Assembly: GCA_900766265.1 (NCBI GenBank)
Contig: CAAFUS010000010.1
Location: 530,123 to 594,122, forward strand
DNA length: 64,000 nucleotides
DNA from: Pseudomonadaceae bacterium
GTDB lineage: Bacteria; Pseudomonadota; Gammaproteobacteria; Pseudomonadales; Pseudomonadaceae
Direction of reading: 5' to 3'
Both the position numbers and the translations under genes were made by a program. The notes below the pieces were generated by a model. That model had not been told where the DNA came from, did not search any database, and saw only the letters and a list, made by a program, of their open reading frames with translations. Shown piece after piece: positions 34,768 to 43,828 of this stretch (within the stretch, counting starts at the first letter, position 1; each line of letters opens with the position of its first letter).

Positions 34768-35207
34768 CAGGGCGCCTCTGTGATCAGCCCGACGTTGCCG
34801 ACACCGGCTTCCTGCAGCCCGCCCATTGCCGCCATCACCGCACCGTAGTCGACCGCCTGGTCGCCACGAATATAGACCTGGGTGTCCGGCCGCTGCCGCA
34901 TGATCGCTATGACAGCCTGAGTCATGTCGGCGAGGGAGACCGCCTCGTTACCTCTGCTGTCGACGTCGACCTCGCTGCCGACGTTCCAGTAGTAGGTCTT
35001 GTCCGCCTTGATCGAGATGGTGAGGATCTGCTTGTCATTGTCCTGTGGCAGCGCCTCGCTGCTGACTTTGGGCAGATCGACCTTGACGCCTTGATTGAGC
35101 ATCGGGGCGGTCACCATGAAGATCACCAGCAGCACCAGCATCACGTCGATGTAAGGCACCACGTTCATCTCGGCGACCGGCTTGCGTCTGTTGCGAATTC
35201 TAGCCAT
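34767..35207 (-). CDS. tolR: Tol-Pal protein TolR
   Basis: 146-residue inner-membrane protein with one helix, NVVPYIDVMLVLLVIFMVTA, containing the conserved proton-channel Asp, followed by a periplasmic domain ending in GLITEAP. ATG 35207 is chosen from alignment with P. aeruginosa TolR; a GTG at 35213 is an alternative nearer to the GAGG ribosome site. Confidence 0.96.
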   Translation of the reverse strand: MARIRNRRKPVAEMNVVPYIDVMLVLLVIFMVTAPMLNQGVKVDLPKVSSEALPQDNDKQILTISIKADKTYYWNVGSEVDVDSRGNEAVSLADMTQAVIAIMRQRPDTQVYIRGDQAVDYGAVMAAMGGLQEAGVGNVGLITEAP

Positions 35208-35219
35208 GGCCACGGGGCC

Positions 35220-35912
35220 TCAATCTTCGGTGGTGTGAACTTTGCGATGCAGGATCGCCTGGAACTCATCGGCAAAGGTGTAGTAGCGCGCGATCAGCAT
35301 TTCGCTACGCGCGGAGAAGCGGTTGTAGGCAATGACCGCCGGGATCGCCGCGAACAGGCCGATGGCGGTTGCGATCAGCGCTTCGGCGATGCCAGGAGCG
35401 ACCGTCGCCAGTGTCGCCTGCTGCACCTGGGCCAGACCACGGAAGGAGTTCATGATGCCCCAGACGGTCCCGAACAGGCCGATATAAGGGCTGGTGGAAC
35501 CCACGGTGGCGAGGAACGGAAGGCTCTGCTCGAGTTTTTCCTCTTCACGGGAGATGGCCACGCGCATGGCGCGATTGACGCCATCCATGACCGCATCGGG
35601 GTCGACGCCCTGCTGCTGGCGAAGACGAGAGAATTCCTTGAAGCCGGCGCGGAAGATCTGCTCGACACCCGAATCAGGATCGGGGTTGCTGCCCGCCTGG
35701 CGGTAGAGCTTGGACAGATCGATGCCTGACCAGAAACGCTCCTCGAAGGTATCGAGGGCCCGCTTGGCGGCACGCAGCAGGTTGCCGCGCTGGAAAATCA
35801 GGATCCACGAGGCCACCGAGGCGCCTACGAGGGTCAGCATGACCAGCTGCACAACGAAGCTGGCATTGCTGATCAGGCTCCACATGGACATATGATCGAC
35901 GTTGGCTTCCAC
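35220..35912 (-). CDS. tolQ: Tol-Pal protein TolQ
   Basis: 230-residue inner-membrane protein with three transmembrane helices, homologous to ExbB/MotA. Conserved cores are SPYIGLFGTVWGIMNSFRGL and EALIATAIGLFAAIPAVIAYN. Forms the proton channel with TolR that energises TolA. Two bp downstream of ybgC. Confidence 0.98.
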   Translation of the reverse strand: MEANVDHMSMWSLISNASFVVQLVMLTLVGASVASWILIFQRGNLLRAAKRALDTFEERFWSGIDLSKLYRQAGSNPDPDSGVEQIFRAGFKEFSRLRQQQGVDPDAVMDGVNRAMRVAISREEEKLEQSLPFLATVGSTSPYIGLFGTVWGIMNSFRGLAQVQQATLATVAPGIAEALIATAIGLFAAIPAVIAYNRFSARSEMLIARYYTFADEFQAILHRKVHTTED

Positions 35913-35914
35913 GC

Positions 35915-36358
35915 TTACTCTCCTGCAGGGGGTAGACCCGAGCCCGCAAACGCCGCTCGCAGCGACGGGGGAATGGCTCGGGGTTTCAAACTGTCGGTGC
36001 GCACACAGGCCACCAGGAACTGCCCTTCGCAGAGCAGCACATCATCCTTCGCACGCCGCACCTGCTGGCGAAAACGCAGGCTGGCGCGATTGAGCTCGGC
36101 GACTTCGGCGGTCACCAGCAGCTCGTCGTCCAGCCGCGCGGGCGCGTGGTAGCGCGCTTCGCTCGAATGCACGACGAAGAGCAGGTCTTCACCGACCAGT
36201 TGCGACTGGGCGAAACCCAGACTGCGCAACCGTTCGGTGCGGGCCCGTTCCATAAACTTGAGATAATTGACGTAGTAGACGATGCCGCCCGCATCGGTGT
36301 CCTCGTAATAAACACGACAACGATGGGTGAATGGCCGGGCTTCGGTTTGCGCGGGCAT
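35915..36358 (-). CDS. ybgC: Tol-Pal system acyl-CoA thioesterase YbgC
   Basis: 147-residue hot-dog thioesterase. The catalytic motif YYEDTDAGGIVYYVNYLKFMER near residue 17 holds the active Asp. Cytoplasmic, first gene of the ybgC-tolQRAB-pal-cpoB operon, acting on acyl-CoA or acyl-ACP in phospholipid metabolism. Confidence 0.96.
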   Translation of the reverse strand: MPAQTEARPFTHRCRVYYEDTDAGGIVYYVNYLKFMERARTERLRSLGFAQSQLVGEDLLFVVHSSEARYHAPARLDDELLVTAEVAELNRASLRFRQQVRRAKDDVLLCEGQFLVACVRTDSLKPRAIPPSLRAAFAGSGLPPAGE

Positions 36359-36411
36359 ACTCTAGTGCTCGCCCCCTGAATTGCCAATCGGGGCGTGTAA
36401 CAATATTTGCA

Positions 36412-37464
36412 TCATTGCGGATCCGATTCGAACAGGTCGCTGATGGGAACCTCGGCCATGCGCCGCGGCAGGTTCAACCCGAAGTGAAGGTAGGCGTGAC
36501 GTGTGACCACGCGGCCGCGTGGCGTACGCATGATATAGCCCTGCTGGATGAGGTAGGGCTCGAGCACATCCTCGATGGTGTGCCGCTCTTCACTGATCGC
36601 TGCGGCGATATTGTCGATTCCTACCGGGCCGCCGTCGAACTTCTCGATCAGGGTCAGCAGCAATCGACGATCCTGGTGGTCGAAGCCCCGCTCGTCGACG
36701 TCCAGCATGTTCAACGCCAGGTCCGCGATCGCCCGGGTGATCTGACCGTTGCCTCGCACTTCGGCGAAATCCCGCACGCGACGCAGCAACCGGTTGGCGA
36801 TCCGCGGTGTACCTCGCGCACGGCGCGCAATCTCGAAAGCCCCTTCCGCCTCGATGGCCAGACCGAGGATGGCTGCCGAACGACTGACGATGGTCGCCAG
36901 GTCGGCCGTCGAATAGAACTCCAGGCGCTGGACGATACCGAAGCGGTCGCGCAGCGGATTGGTGAGCATGCCGGCCCGGGTGGTCGCCCCGACCAGCGTG
37001 AAGGGTGGCAGGTCGAGCTTGATCGAGCGCGCCGCCGGCCCTTCGCCGATCATGATGTCGAGCTGGAAATCCTCCATCGCCGGATAGAGCACCTCTTCGA
37101 CCACTGGCGAAAGCCGGTGGATCTCGTCGATGAAAAGCACGTCGCCGGCTTCCAGATTGGTCAGCAGTGCAGCCAGATCACCGGCGCGCTCAAGCACGGG
37201 GCCCGACGTGCTCTTGATCGAAACGCCCAGCTCCTGGGCGATAATGTTGGCAAGCGTGGTTTTGCCCAGCCCCGGCGGACCGAAGATCAGGGTATGGTCC
37301 AGCGCCTCGCTGCGGCCCTTGGCGGCACGAATGAAGAGGTCCATCTGCTCGCGCACCACGGGTTGGCCGATGTACTCGGCAAGCTTGAGCGGGCGAATGG
37401 CGCGATCCAGCTGCTCGTCGCGGTCGCGACTGGAGGCGGTAATAAGACGATCGGCTTCGATCAC
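36412..37464 (-). CDS. ruvB: Holliday junction branch migration helicase RuvB
   Basis: 350-residue AAA+ motor. Walker A GPPGLGKTTLANIIA near residue 64, Walker B FIDEIHRL near 113, sensor GATTRAGML, and the C-terminal winged helix with GYIMRTPRGRV. Works with RuvA. Stop/start spacing to ruvA is nil (36412-37464 against 37465). Confidence 0.98.
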   Translation of the reverse strand: MIEADRLITASSRDRDEQLDRAIRPLKLAEYIGQPVVREQMDLFIRAAKGRSEALDHTLIFGPPGLGKTTLANIIAQELGVSIKSTSGPVLERAGDLAALLTNLEAGDVLFIDEIHRLSPVVEEVLYPAMEDFQLDIMIGEGPAARSIKLDLPPFTLVGATTRAGMLTNPLRDRFGIVQRLEFYSTADLATIVSRSAAILGLAIEAEGAFEIARRARGTPRIANRLLRRVRDFAEVRGNGQITRAIADLALNMLDVDERGFDHQDRRLLLTLIEKFDGGPVGIDNIAAAISEERHTIEDVLEPYLIQQGYIMRTPRGRVVTRHAYLHFGLNLPRRMAEVPISDLFESDPQ

Positions 37465-38070
37465 TTAGACCATTCCCTTGAGCGCACGGCGGATCAATTC
37501 TTCACTGCTCAAATCGTCTTCCTGTATGGCAGAGACGGCACGGCTGGCCTCCTGCGGCTTGAACCCCAGCGAGATCAATGCGCTGACTGCATCGTTCTCG
37601 GCGCTTGAGACTGCCACATTCCCATGGGGTTCAACCACCAAGGTCGCGATGGACGGCATGTTTTCCCACGCTTTGAAGCGATCCTTGAGCTCGACCAGCA
37701 GACGCTCGGCGGTTTTCTTGCCCACGCCGGGGATCTTGACCAGCACGGAGGTATCCTGCGCCTGGACGCAACGCACCAGCTCGTCTACCTCGAGCCCGGA
37801 CATCAGCGCCAGCGCGAGCTTTGGCCCGACGCCGTTGAGCCGTATCAGTTCGCGGAAGAGCTCCCGCTCGCGCTTTTCGGCGAACCCGTACAGCAGGTGC
37901 GCATCCTCACGCACCACCAGATGAGTATGAAGCGTGACCGGCTCGCCAACCGACGGCAGGCGGTACAGGGTCGTCATGGGCACCTCGACCTCGTAGCCCA
38001 CGCCATTGACGTCCAGAATCAGATGAGGCGGCTGCTTCTCCGCCAAAGTGCCACGCAAGCGTCCAATCAC
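37465..38070 (-). CDS. ruvA: Holliday junction DNA-binding protein RuvA
   Basis: 201 residues. N-terminal OB fold (MIGRLRGTLAEKQPPHLILD), two helix-hairpin-helix motifs (LNGVGPKLALALMSG and IPGVGKKTAERLLVEL) and a C-terminal domain that binds RuvB (ALISLGFKPQEASRAV). Immediately upstream of ruvB. Confidence 0.98.
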   Translation of the reverse strand: MIGRLRGTLAEKQPPHLILDVNGVGYEVEVPMTTLYRLPSVGEPVTLHTHLVVREDAHLLYGFAEKRERELFRELIRLNGVGPKLALALMSGLEVDELVRCVQAQDTSVLVKIPGVGKKTAERLLVELKDRFKAWENMPSIATLVVEPHGNVAVSSAENDAVSALISLGFKPQEASRAVSAIQEDDLSSEELIRRALKGMV

Positions 38071-38150
38071 TGTGATGCATCCTCGTTCGACCGGCGCTCA
38101 AGGCAGGTCGGATTATCCAGGCTTCCCGACACACCGCATCGGGACGATGA

Positions 38151-38675
38151 TTACAACCGCAGGCGCCCGCCCCGTCGCTTGGCGCCGGCCAGACCATGCG
38201 GAATGAGGCTCTGGCGATGATGGGCATGACACAGGGCGATTGCCAGTGCGTCCGAGGCATCGATCTGCGGCTTCTGCGTCAACTTCAACAGGTGCATCAC
38301 CATCATCTGCACCTGCTGCTTGTCCGCCCCACCGGCACCGGCTATCGCCTGCTTGACCTGGGTGGCGGTGTATTCAGCGATTTCCAGCCCCTGCTCCGCC
38401 GCAGCCACGATGGCAGCCCCGCGAGCCTGGCCCAACTTGAGCGCCGAATCGGCATTGCGAGCCATGAACACCTGCTCGATGCCCATGGTCACGGGCCCAT
38501 GCAGTCGAATCACTTCACTGACGCCACAGAACACGGCTTTCAGGCGTGCCGAGAGCTCACCGCTACCCGTGCGAATGCAGCCAGACGCGATGTACTCGCA
38601 GCTACGACCGTTGTCCCGCACCACGCCGTAGCCGGTGATTCGCGAGCCGGGATCGATCCCGAGAATGAGCGTCAT
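38151..38675 (-). CDS. ruvC: Crossover junction endodeoxyribonuclease RuvC
   Basis: 174-residue Holliday junction resolvase. Catalytic acids are visible in ILGIDPGSRITGYGV (Asp7), IEQVFMARN (Glu near 67) and ASDALAIALCHAH (Asp pair near 140). Upstream of ruvA by 80 bp, giving the ruvC-ruvA-ruvB operon. Confidence 0.98.
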   Translation of the reverse strand: MTLILGIDPGSRITGYGVVRDNGRSCEYIASGCIRTGSGELSARLKAVFCGVSEVIRLHGPVTMGIEQVFMARNADSALKLGQARGAAIVAAAEQGLEIAEYTATQVKQAIAGAGGADKQQVQMMVMHLLKLTQKPQIDASDALAIALCHAHHRQSLIPHGLAGAKRRGGRLRL

Positions 38676-38766
38676 ACCGCCACCATACTGTCTATTTATC
38701 CAGCCAAAGTATAGTGAGGTCGCTGCGCTGCGACCAGCGCATAACGAACCCTGACCGCTGCGCCAA

Positions 38767-38803
38767 TTAAAAAGCCGGAAGCACGCGCAGGTGACTTCCG
38801 GCT
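38767..38803 (-). terminator. Rho-independent terminator after yebC
   Basis: On the minus strand AGCCGGAAG and CTTCCGGCT form a stem followed by TTTTTAATT. It lies 20 bp past the yebC stop and separates it from ruvC. Confidence 0.9.
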
Positions 38804-38822
38804 CAGCCTTCGCAGCCAGGTA

Positions 38823-39569
38823 TCAGTCCAGCTGCTCCATGATTTCGTCAGGAATTTCGGCGTTGTGATACACGTTCTGCACGTCGTCGAGATCTTCCAG
38901 CGCATCGATCAGACGCAGCACCTTCTGCGCGGTTTCCAGATCGGTGATCGGCGCGGCGATCGACGGGATCATCGCGATATCCGCCTCCTCGCCCTTGAAC
39001 CCGGCCGCGTTCAGCGCTTCGTTGACGGCATGGAATTCGGTGAAGCTGGTGGACACCAGAGCCGACCCATCCTCGCCCATTTCGACATCGTCGGCACCCG
39101 CCTCCAGCGCAGCCTCCATCAACGCCTCCTCATCCACGCCCGCCGCGAAGCTGATCTGCCCCTTGCGGTCGAACATGTAGGCGACCGAGCCGTCGGTACC
39201 CAGGTTGCCACCGTGCTTACTGAAGGCATGACGGACTTCCGCCGCGGTGCGATTACGGTTGTCGGTCATGGCCTCGACGATGATCGCGACGCCGCTAGGC
39301 GCGTAACCTTCATAGGTCAGCTCCACCATGTTGTCGGCTTCGTTGGTGCCGGCGCCCCGCGCGATAGCGCGGTCAATGGTGTCGCGGGTCATGTTGGCGA
39401 CCAGCGCCTTGTCCACCGCCAAGCGCAAACGAGGGTTGTCCGCCGGAATGGCGCCACTCTTGGCGGCAACGGTCAGCTCACGGATGAGCTTGGTGAAGAT
39501 CTTCCCGCGCTTGGCGTCCTGGCGCCCCTTGCGGTGTTTGATGTTGGCCCATTTGGAATGACCAGCCAT
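38823..39569 (-). CDS. yebC: YebC/PmpR family regulatory protein
   Basis: 248 residues. Begins MAGHSKWANIKHRKGRQDAK, the invariant family start, which fixes the ATG at 39569 against a longer frame. Conserved RGAGTNEADNMVELTYEGYAP near residue 80. In P. aeruginosa the orthologue PmpR represses pqsR; in other bacteria YebC proteins help translation of proline-rich stretches. Downstream of aspS. Confidence 0.96.
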   Translation of the reverse strand: MAGHSKWANIKHRKGRQDAKRGKIFTKLIRELTVAAKSGAIPADNPRLRLAVDKALVANMTRDTIDRAIARGAGTNEADNMVELTYEGYAPSGVAIIVEAMTDNRNRTAAEVRHAFSKHGGNLGTDGSVAYMFDRKGQISFAAGVDEEALMEAALEAGADDVEMGEDGSALVSTSFTEFHAVNEALNAAGFKGEEADIAMIPSIAAPITDLETAQKVLRLIDALEDLDDVQNVYHNAEIPDEIMEQLD

Positions 39570-39613
39570 TAACTGCCTCCCGTTGTGATCAACTTTTTCG
39601 ACGTGCTGAAACC

Positions 39614-39639
39614 AAGAGCCCAGGTTTCCCTGGGCTCTT
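39614..39639. terminator. Hairpin between aspS and yebC
   Basis: AAGAGCCCAGG and CCTGGGCTCTT form an 11-bp stem with a 4-nt loop just past the aspS stop. The minus-strand continuation GGTTTC is only weakly T-rich, so it may attenuate rather than terminate. Confidence 0.65.
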
Positions 39640-39645
39640 GCGCCG

Positions 39646-41421
39646 TCACTCCGCTTTTGGCTGCTCGCGCAGACGGATGTGCAACTCGCGAAGCGCCTTA
39701 GCATCCACCACACCCGGAGCCTGGGTCATGACGTCCGCGGCACTCTGGGTTTTCGGGAAGGCGATAACCTCGCGAATCGACTGCGCGCCGGTCATCAGCA
39801 TCACCAGACGATCCAGGCCGAAGGCCAGGCCACCATGCGGCGGCGCGCCGTACTTGAGCGCATCGAGCAGGAAGCCGAACTTCTCGTTCTGCTCCGCCTC
39901 GTCGATTCCAAGGATACGGAATACCGTCTGCTGCATTTCCTTGCGGTGAATACGGATCGAGCCGCCGCCGAGCTCGGTGCCGTTGAGCACCATGTCGTAG
40001 GCACGCGACAGCGCGCCGGCCGGATTGGCCTCGAGCTCCTCGGGGGTGCACTTGGGCGCCGTGAACGGATGGTGCAGCGCGCTCAGCGAGCCGTCGTCGT
40101 TCTCCTCGAACATGGGGAAGTCGACGACCCACATCGGCGCCCACTCGCATGTCAGAAGCTTCAGGTCGTGGCCGAGCTTGATGCGCAGCGCGCCCAGGGC
40201 CTCGGAGACGATCTTTGCCTTGTCGGCACCGAAGAAGACGATGTCGCCGTCGACCGCGCCGACGCGATCGAGGATCACGTTGAGCTTGTCTTCCGGAATG
40301 TTCTTGACGATCGGGGACTGCAGGCCTTCGACGCCCTTGGCGCGCTCGTTGACCTTGATGTAGGCCAGCCCCTTGGCGCCGTAGATGCCGACGAACTTGG
40401 TGTAGTCGTCGATCTGCTTGCGCGGCATGCTCGCCCCACCCGGGACGCGCAGTGCGGCAACGCGGCACTTGGGATCGTTCGCCGGGCCGCTGAATACCTT
40501 GAACTCGACCTGCTGCAGCTGATCGGCGACGTCCACCAGCTCCAGTGGGATACGCAGATCCGGCTTGTCGGAGCCGTAGCGGCGCATGGCTTCTTCGAAC
40601 GGCATGTGCGGGAACTCGCCGAACTCGACGCCCAGCACTTCCTTGAACAGCTTGCGCACCATGCCTTCGGTGATGCCGATGATGTCGGACTCATCGAGGA
40701 AACTGGTTTCGATGTCGATCTGGGTGAACTCCGGCTGACGGTCGGCACGCAGGTCCTCGTCACGGAAGCATTTGGCGATCTGATAGTAGCGATCGAAGCC
40801 CGCCACCATCAGCAGCTGCTTGAACAGCTGGGGCGACTGCGGCAGCGCGAAGAAGCTGCCGGGATGGGTACGGCTGGGGACCAGATAGTCGCGCGCGCCT
40901 TCTGGAGTCGCACGGGTCAGGATCGGCGTTTCCACGTCCAGGAAGCCGTTCTCGTCCAGGTAGCGGCGGATGCTGGTGGTGATGCTCGAGCGCAGCTTCA
41001 GCTTCTCGGCCATTTCCGGACGACGCAGGTCGATGAAGCGATAGCGCAGGCGCGTTTCCTCGCCGACATCGCTGTATTCGTTGAGGGGGAACGGAGGCGT
41101 TTCCGCCTCGTTGAGCACTTCTAGCGAATAGCCCAGCACTTCGATGGCACCGGAGGCGATGTTGGGGTTGACCGCACCCGCAGGACGCAGGCGAACCTTG
41201 CCGGTCAGCTTGACCACGTATTCGCTGCGCACCTTGTCGGCCGCGGCGAAGGTCTCTGCGCGATCCGGATCGAACACCACCTGGGCCAGGCCTTCGCGAT
41301 CGCGTATGTCGAGGAAGATCACACCACCATGGTCACGGCGGCGGTGAACCCAACCGCACAGAGTAATTTCCTGGCCATCCAGGCTTTCGTTCAACTGGCC
41401 GCAATAGTGGCTGCGCATCAT
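39646..41421 (-). CDS. aspS: Aspartate--tRNA(Asp/Asn) ligase (AspS)
   Basis: 591-residue class II synthetase. N-terminal OB anticodon-binding domain (LCGWVHRRRDHGGVIFLDIR), motif 2 region FRDEDLRADRQPEFTQIDIE near residue 217, the bacterial GAD insertion and motif 3 GLAFGLDRLVMLMTG. The start MMRSHYCGQ at 41421 matches P. aeruginosa AspS; the longer frame to 41667 is non-coding. Non-discriminating AspRS is usual in Pseudomonas. Confidence 0.98.
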   Translation of the reverse strand: MMRSHYCGQLNESLDGQEITLCGWVHRRRDHGGVIFLDIRDREGLAQVVFDPDRAETFAAADKVRSEYVVKLTGKVRLRPAGAVNPNIASGAIEVLGYSLEVLNEAETPPFPLNEYSDVGEETRLRYRFIDLRRPEMAEKLKLRSSITTSIRRYLDENGFLDVETPILTRATPEGARDYLVPSRTHPGSFFALPQSPQLFKQLLMVAGFDRYYQIAKCFRDEDLRADRQPEFTQIDIETSFLDESDIIGITEGMVRKLFKEVLGVEFGEFPHMPFEEAMRRYGSDKPDLRIPLELVDVADQLQQVEFKVFSGPANDPKCRVAALRVPGGASMPRKQIDDYTKFVGIYGAKGLAYIKVNERAKGVEGLQSPIVKNIPEDKLNVILDRVGAVDGDIVFFGADKAKIVSEALGALRIKLGHDLKLLTCEWAPMWVVDFPMFEENDDGSLSALHHPFTAPKCTPEELEANPAGALSRAYDMVLNGTELGGGSIRIHRKEMQQTVFRILGIDEAEQNEKFGFLLDALKYGAPPHGGLAFGLDRLVMLMTGAQSIREVIAFPKTQSAADVMTQAPGVVDAKALRELHIRLREQPKAE

Positions 41422-41832
41422 GGTGGTGTTCGCTTCTCGTATCACTGATTCGTTGGGTCGCTCGTCGCGACAAGAATGACGGCCAGCGGAACCTGGGTTC
41501 CAGCCGTCGAGCGGCTCATGCGGACTCGCCACACGCCGGTCAGGCAATGTTCGGCCCCGGCAGGCGGTCACACACGAGGGCCGATGCCACACGGGGGCGA
41601 GATTATATCCGGATAATCCGAGCCGTGCAGCCGAGCCCGCCGGGGCCGCGCCGATTAACGCCGTCAATGGCTCTCATTGAAAACTATCCGCGCGCCTGTG
41701 TCCCGATCCGTTGAACCTAGGGCCCCTGTGACGCTTCCAACCTCTAACCTTGGACACATCGCCACACGGCAGCCACGCGGGGACCGTTTTCTGGCATAAC
41801 TGTCCCCACCTTCAACTCACAAGGAGAACCGC
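41422..41832. promoter_or_regulatory. Divergent region between aspS and dps
   Basis: 411 bp without a gene. It must hold promoters for aspS (leftward) and the dps-like gene (rightward). GGCATAACTG at 41793-41802, about 30 bp before the ATG of dps, could be a sigma38-like -10 element. No other structure is evident. Confidence 0.45.
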
Positions 41833-42303
41833 ATGGATATCAATATCGGCATCGAAGAACAGGACCGCTCCGCCATCGCCGAGGGCCTTTCCCGCCTGCT
41901 CGCCGACACCTACACCCTGTACCTCAAGACTCACAACTTCCACTGGAACGTTACAGGACCGATGTTCAACACCCTGCACCTGATGTTCGAGACCCAGTAC
42001 ACTGAACTGGCGCAGGCCGTGGACCAGATCGCCGAACGCATCCGCGCCCTGGGCCAACATGCGCCAGGCACCTATGCCGCATACGCCCGCTTATCCTCGA
42101 TCAAGGAAGAAGAAGGCGTACCCGCCGCCGAAGAAATGATCAAGCAACTGGTTCAAGGCCAGGAAGCGGTCGTGCGCACCGCGCGTAGCCTGTTCCCGCT
42201 GCTGGACAAGGTCAGCGACGAGCCGACCGCCGACCTGCTGACCCAGCGCATGCAGGTCCACGAGAAAACCGCCTGGATGCTGCGCAGCCTGCTGGCGGCC
42301 TAA
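41833..42303 (+). CDS. dps: Dps family DNA-protecting ferritin-like protein
   Basis: 156-residue Dps/bacterioferritin-like protein. The ferroxidase motif KTHNFHWNVTGPMFNTLHLMFE and EQYTELAQAVDQIAERIRALG-type segment (here starting TQYTELA) are characteristic. Forms a dodecamer that oxidises and stores iron and may bind DNA in starvation and peroxide stress. AAGGAG precedes the ATG. Same position beside aspS as in P. aeruginosa. Confidence 0.94.
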   Translation: MDINIGIEEQDRSAIAEGLSRLLADTYTLYLKTHNFHWNVTGPMFNTLHLMFETQYTELAQAVDQIAERIRALGQHAPGTYAAYARLSSIKEEEGVPAAEEMIKQLVQGQEAVVRTARSLFPLLDKVSDEPTADLLTQRMQVHEKTAWMLRSLLAA

Positions 42304-42321
42304 ACATCACGAGCGACACCC

Positions 42322-42352
42322 ATGCAGACGGGCCTTCAGGGCCCGTTTGCAT
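42322..42352 (+). terminator. Terminator-like hairpin after dps
   Basis: ATGCA-x-ACGGGCC and GGCCCGT-x-TGCAT form a 12-bp stem with a 5-nt loop about 20 bp after the dps stop. The T-tract is short (TT within the stem). Confidence 0.7.
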
Positions 42353-42415
42353 GCCCACCCCAAACGCCCACCGACAACGGCACGACGGTTTGCCGCAGTT
42401 GCCTAAACGGGTCGT

Positions 42416-42445
42416 TTGAGAAGGCCACTTCTTTACTGTTAAATA
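42416..42445 (+). promoter_or_regulatory. Putative sigma70 promoter of the cold-shock fusion gene
   Basis: TTGAGA (42416-42421) and TAAATA (42440-42445) are separated by 18 bp. Transcription would start near 42452, leaving a leader of about 110 nt before the ATG at 42561; long leaders are common for cold-shock mRNAs. Confidence 0.5.
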
Positions 42446-42560
42446 CGCCGGCGCTGCAGCCTGAGCAGTCAGCCAACAGTGTTCCCTCCTGCCTGACTGC
42501 GCCACCCGCGTGCTCAGCCTGCTGCCGTTCCTTTTCGCGTATTAACCTGTGAGCCTCACC

Positions 42561-43175
42561 ATGTTGAAAATTGTCCATGTCGTGGCGGGCGGTACCGCCC
42601 TGCTCTTGTCTTTTATCTCCAGCCTGCGCGGCGCAGCCCCCCTGTTGATGCAACCGGAAGCAGTGGCGCTCGCCTTCGTCGGACTCATTAACCTGCAAGC
42701 CGCCGCCGGGCGCCTGCCGGGCCGCGGAGCGCAACAGCCGCTGCTTATGGCTGCCTCCTTCGCATTGCTGCTCGCCGCCGCCCTGCAAACCCTGGCGCTG
42801 CTGGTGCCGACCATGCCCATAGCCGGACAATCTGGAACATTGGCGAGCCTCTCGCTCGCGTTGATTTCGGTTCTCCTGCAGTTCGTCCCGGGCACGCCAG
42901 CCCATCAACCACGTCGCAGCCGCCCGGCGCGCCAGCCGCAGCGCTTCGAGAGCGCCTCCGGGCGGGAGACGGGCACGGTCAAATGGTTCAATACGTCCAA
43001 GGGCTTCGGCTTCATTTCCCGCGACACGGGCGACGATATTTTCGTGCACTTCCGGGCCATCCGCGGCGAAGGACATCGAGTCCTGGTCGAAGGGCAGCGC
43101 GTCGAGTTCACCGTCATGCAGCGCGACAAGGGGCTGCAGGCCGAAGATGTGGTCACCACGGCCTACCAGCACTGA
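42561..43175 (+). CDS. Membrane protein with C-terminal cold-shock domain
   Basis: 204 residues. The first ~115 form three or four hydrophobic helices (HVVAGGTALLLSFISSL, LLMAASFALLLAAALQTLAL, LASLSLALISVLLQFV), followed by a basic linker (PRRSRPARQPQR) and a complete cold-shock domain with RNP motifs KGFGFISR and DIFVHF. Homologues occur beside dps in Pseudomonas. ATG 42561 is chosen over GTG 42549. A membrane-tethered RNA-binding protein is the likely picture; the role is unknown. Confidence 0.87.
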   Translation: MLKIVHVVAGGTALLLSFISSLRGAAPLLMQPEAVALAFVGLINLQAAAGRLPGRGAQQPLLMAASFALLLAAALQTLALLVPTMPIAGQSGTLASLSLALISVLLQFVPGTPAHQPRRSRPARQPQRFESASGRETGTVKWFNTSKGFGFISRDTGDDIFVHFRAIRGEGHRVLVEGQRVEFTVMQRDKGLQAEDVVTTAYQH

Positions 43176-43196
43176 AACCAGCCCGCGCCTTCCACC

Positions 43197-43403
43197 TCAG
43201 TAATGGGGCGGAGGCGCGTCCTCTCCCTCTGGCGGCAAGGCACTTTGAAGTTCTTCCTGTCGCTTGGCCAACGTGGCGACCTGCAACTTCAGTCGTTCCA
43301 GTATCTGTTGTTGCGCCGCAATCTCATCGTTCAACGCCTGGATAGTGTCATCCTGAAAAGCCAGGCGAGTTTCAAGTTCTGCAAGTCGGGATTCGAGATT
43401 CAT
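43197..43403 (-). CDS. slyX: SlyX family protein
   Basis: 68-residue coiled-coil protein (LAELETRLAFQDDTIQALND) ending in the characteristic PPPHY. Function unknown throughout the family. Two bp after the HIT gene, in one operon. Confidence 0.93.
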   Translation of the reverse strand: MNLESRLAELETRLAFQDDTIQALNDEIAAQQQILERLKLQVATLAKRQEELQSALPPEGEDAPPPHY

Positions 43404-43405
43404 TC

Positions 43406-43828
43406 TTATTCTCCAAACTTGAAGTCGTCAGTTAGCACCAACTTCAATTTGTCGCGTATGGCCGAAATCTGTTCCTGCCGATAAGCGACCGGCGCGTGCC
43501 TGCCCCACACCGGCGCAGGCCAGGCCGCGTCGCCTTTGCGCCGTGCAATGACGTGCATGTGCAGCTGGTTGACCATGTTGCCGAGCGTCGCCAGGTTCAT
43601 CTTGTCGGCCTGGAAGGTGTCCTTTAGCGCCTCGGCGAGCAGGGTCGTCTCCCGCCAGAGCTGCTGCTGATCGGCGCTGCTGAGCTGGAACAATTCGCTC
43701 ACCTCCTCCCGCCGCGGCACCAGAATGAACCAGGGGTACTGCGCGTCGTTCATCAGCAGCAGCCTCGACAGCGGGAAATCGCCCAGCGTCACGGTATCGC
43801 TCTCGAGCCTTGGATCAAGGGCAAACAT
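43406..43828 (-). CDS. HIT family protein
   Basis: 140-residue histidine-triad nucleotide-binding protein. The motif is QLHMHVIAR near residue 89, where the first His of the canonical HxHxH is Gln. Probably a nucleotidyl hydrolase or transferase. Upstream of slyX. Confidence 0.92.
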   Translation of the reverse strand: MFALDPRLESDTVTLGDFPLSRLLLMNDAQYPWFILVPRREEVSELFQLSSADQQQLWRETTLLAEALKDTFQADKMNLATLGNMVNQLHMHVIARRKGDAAWPAPVWGRHAPVAYRQEQISAIRDKLKLVLTDDFKFGE

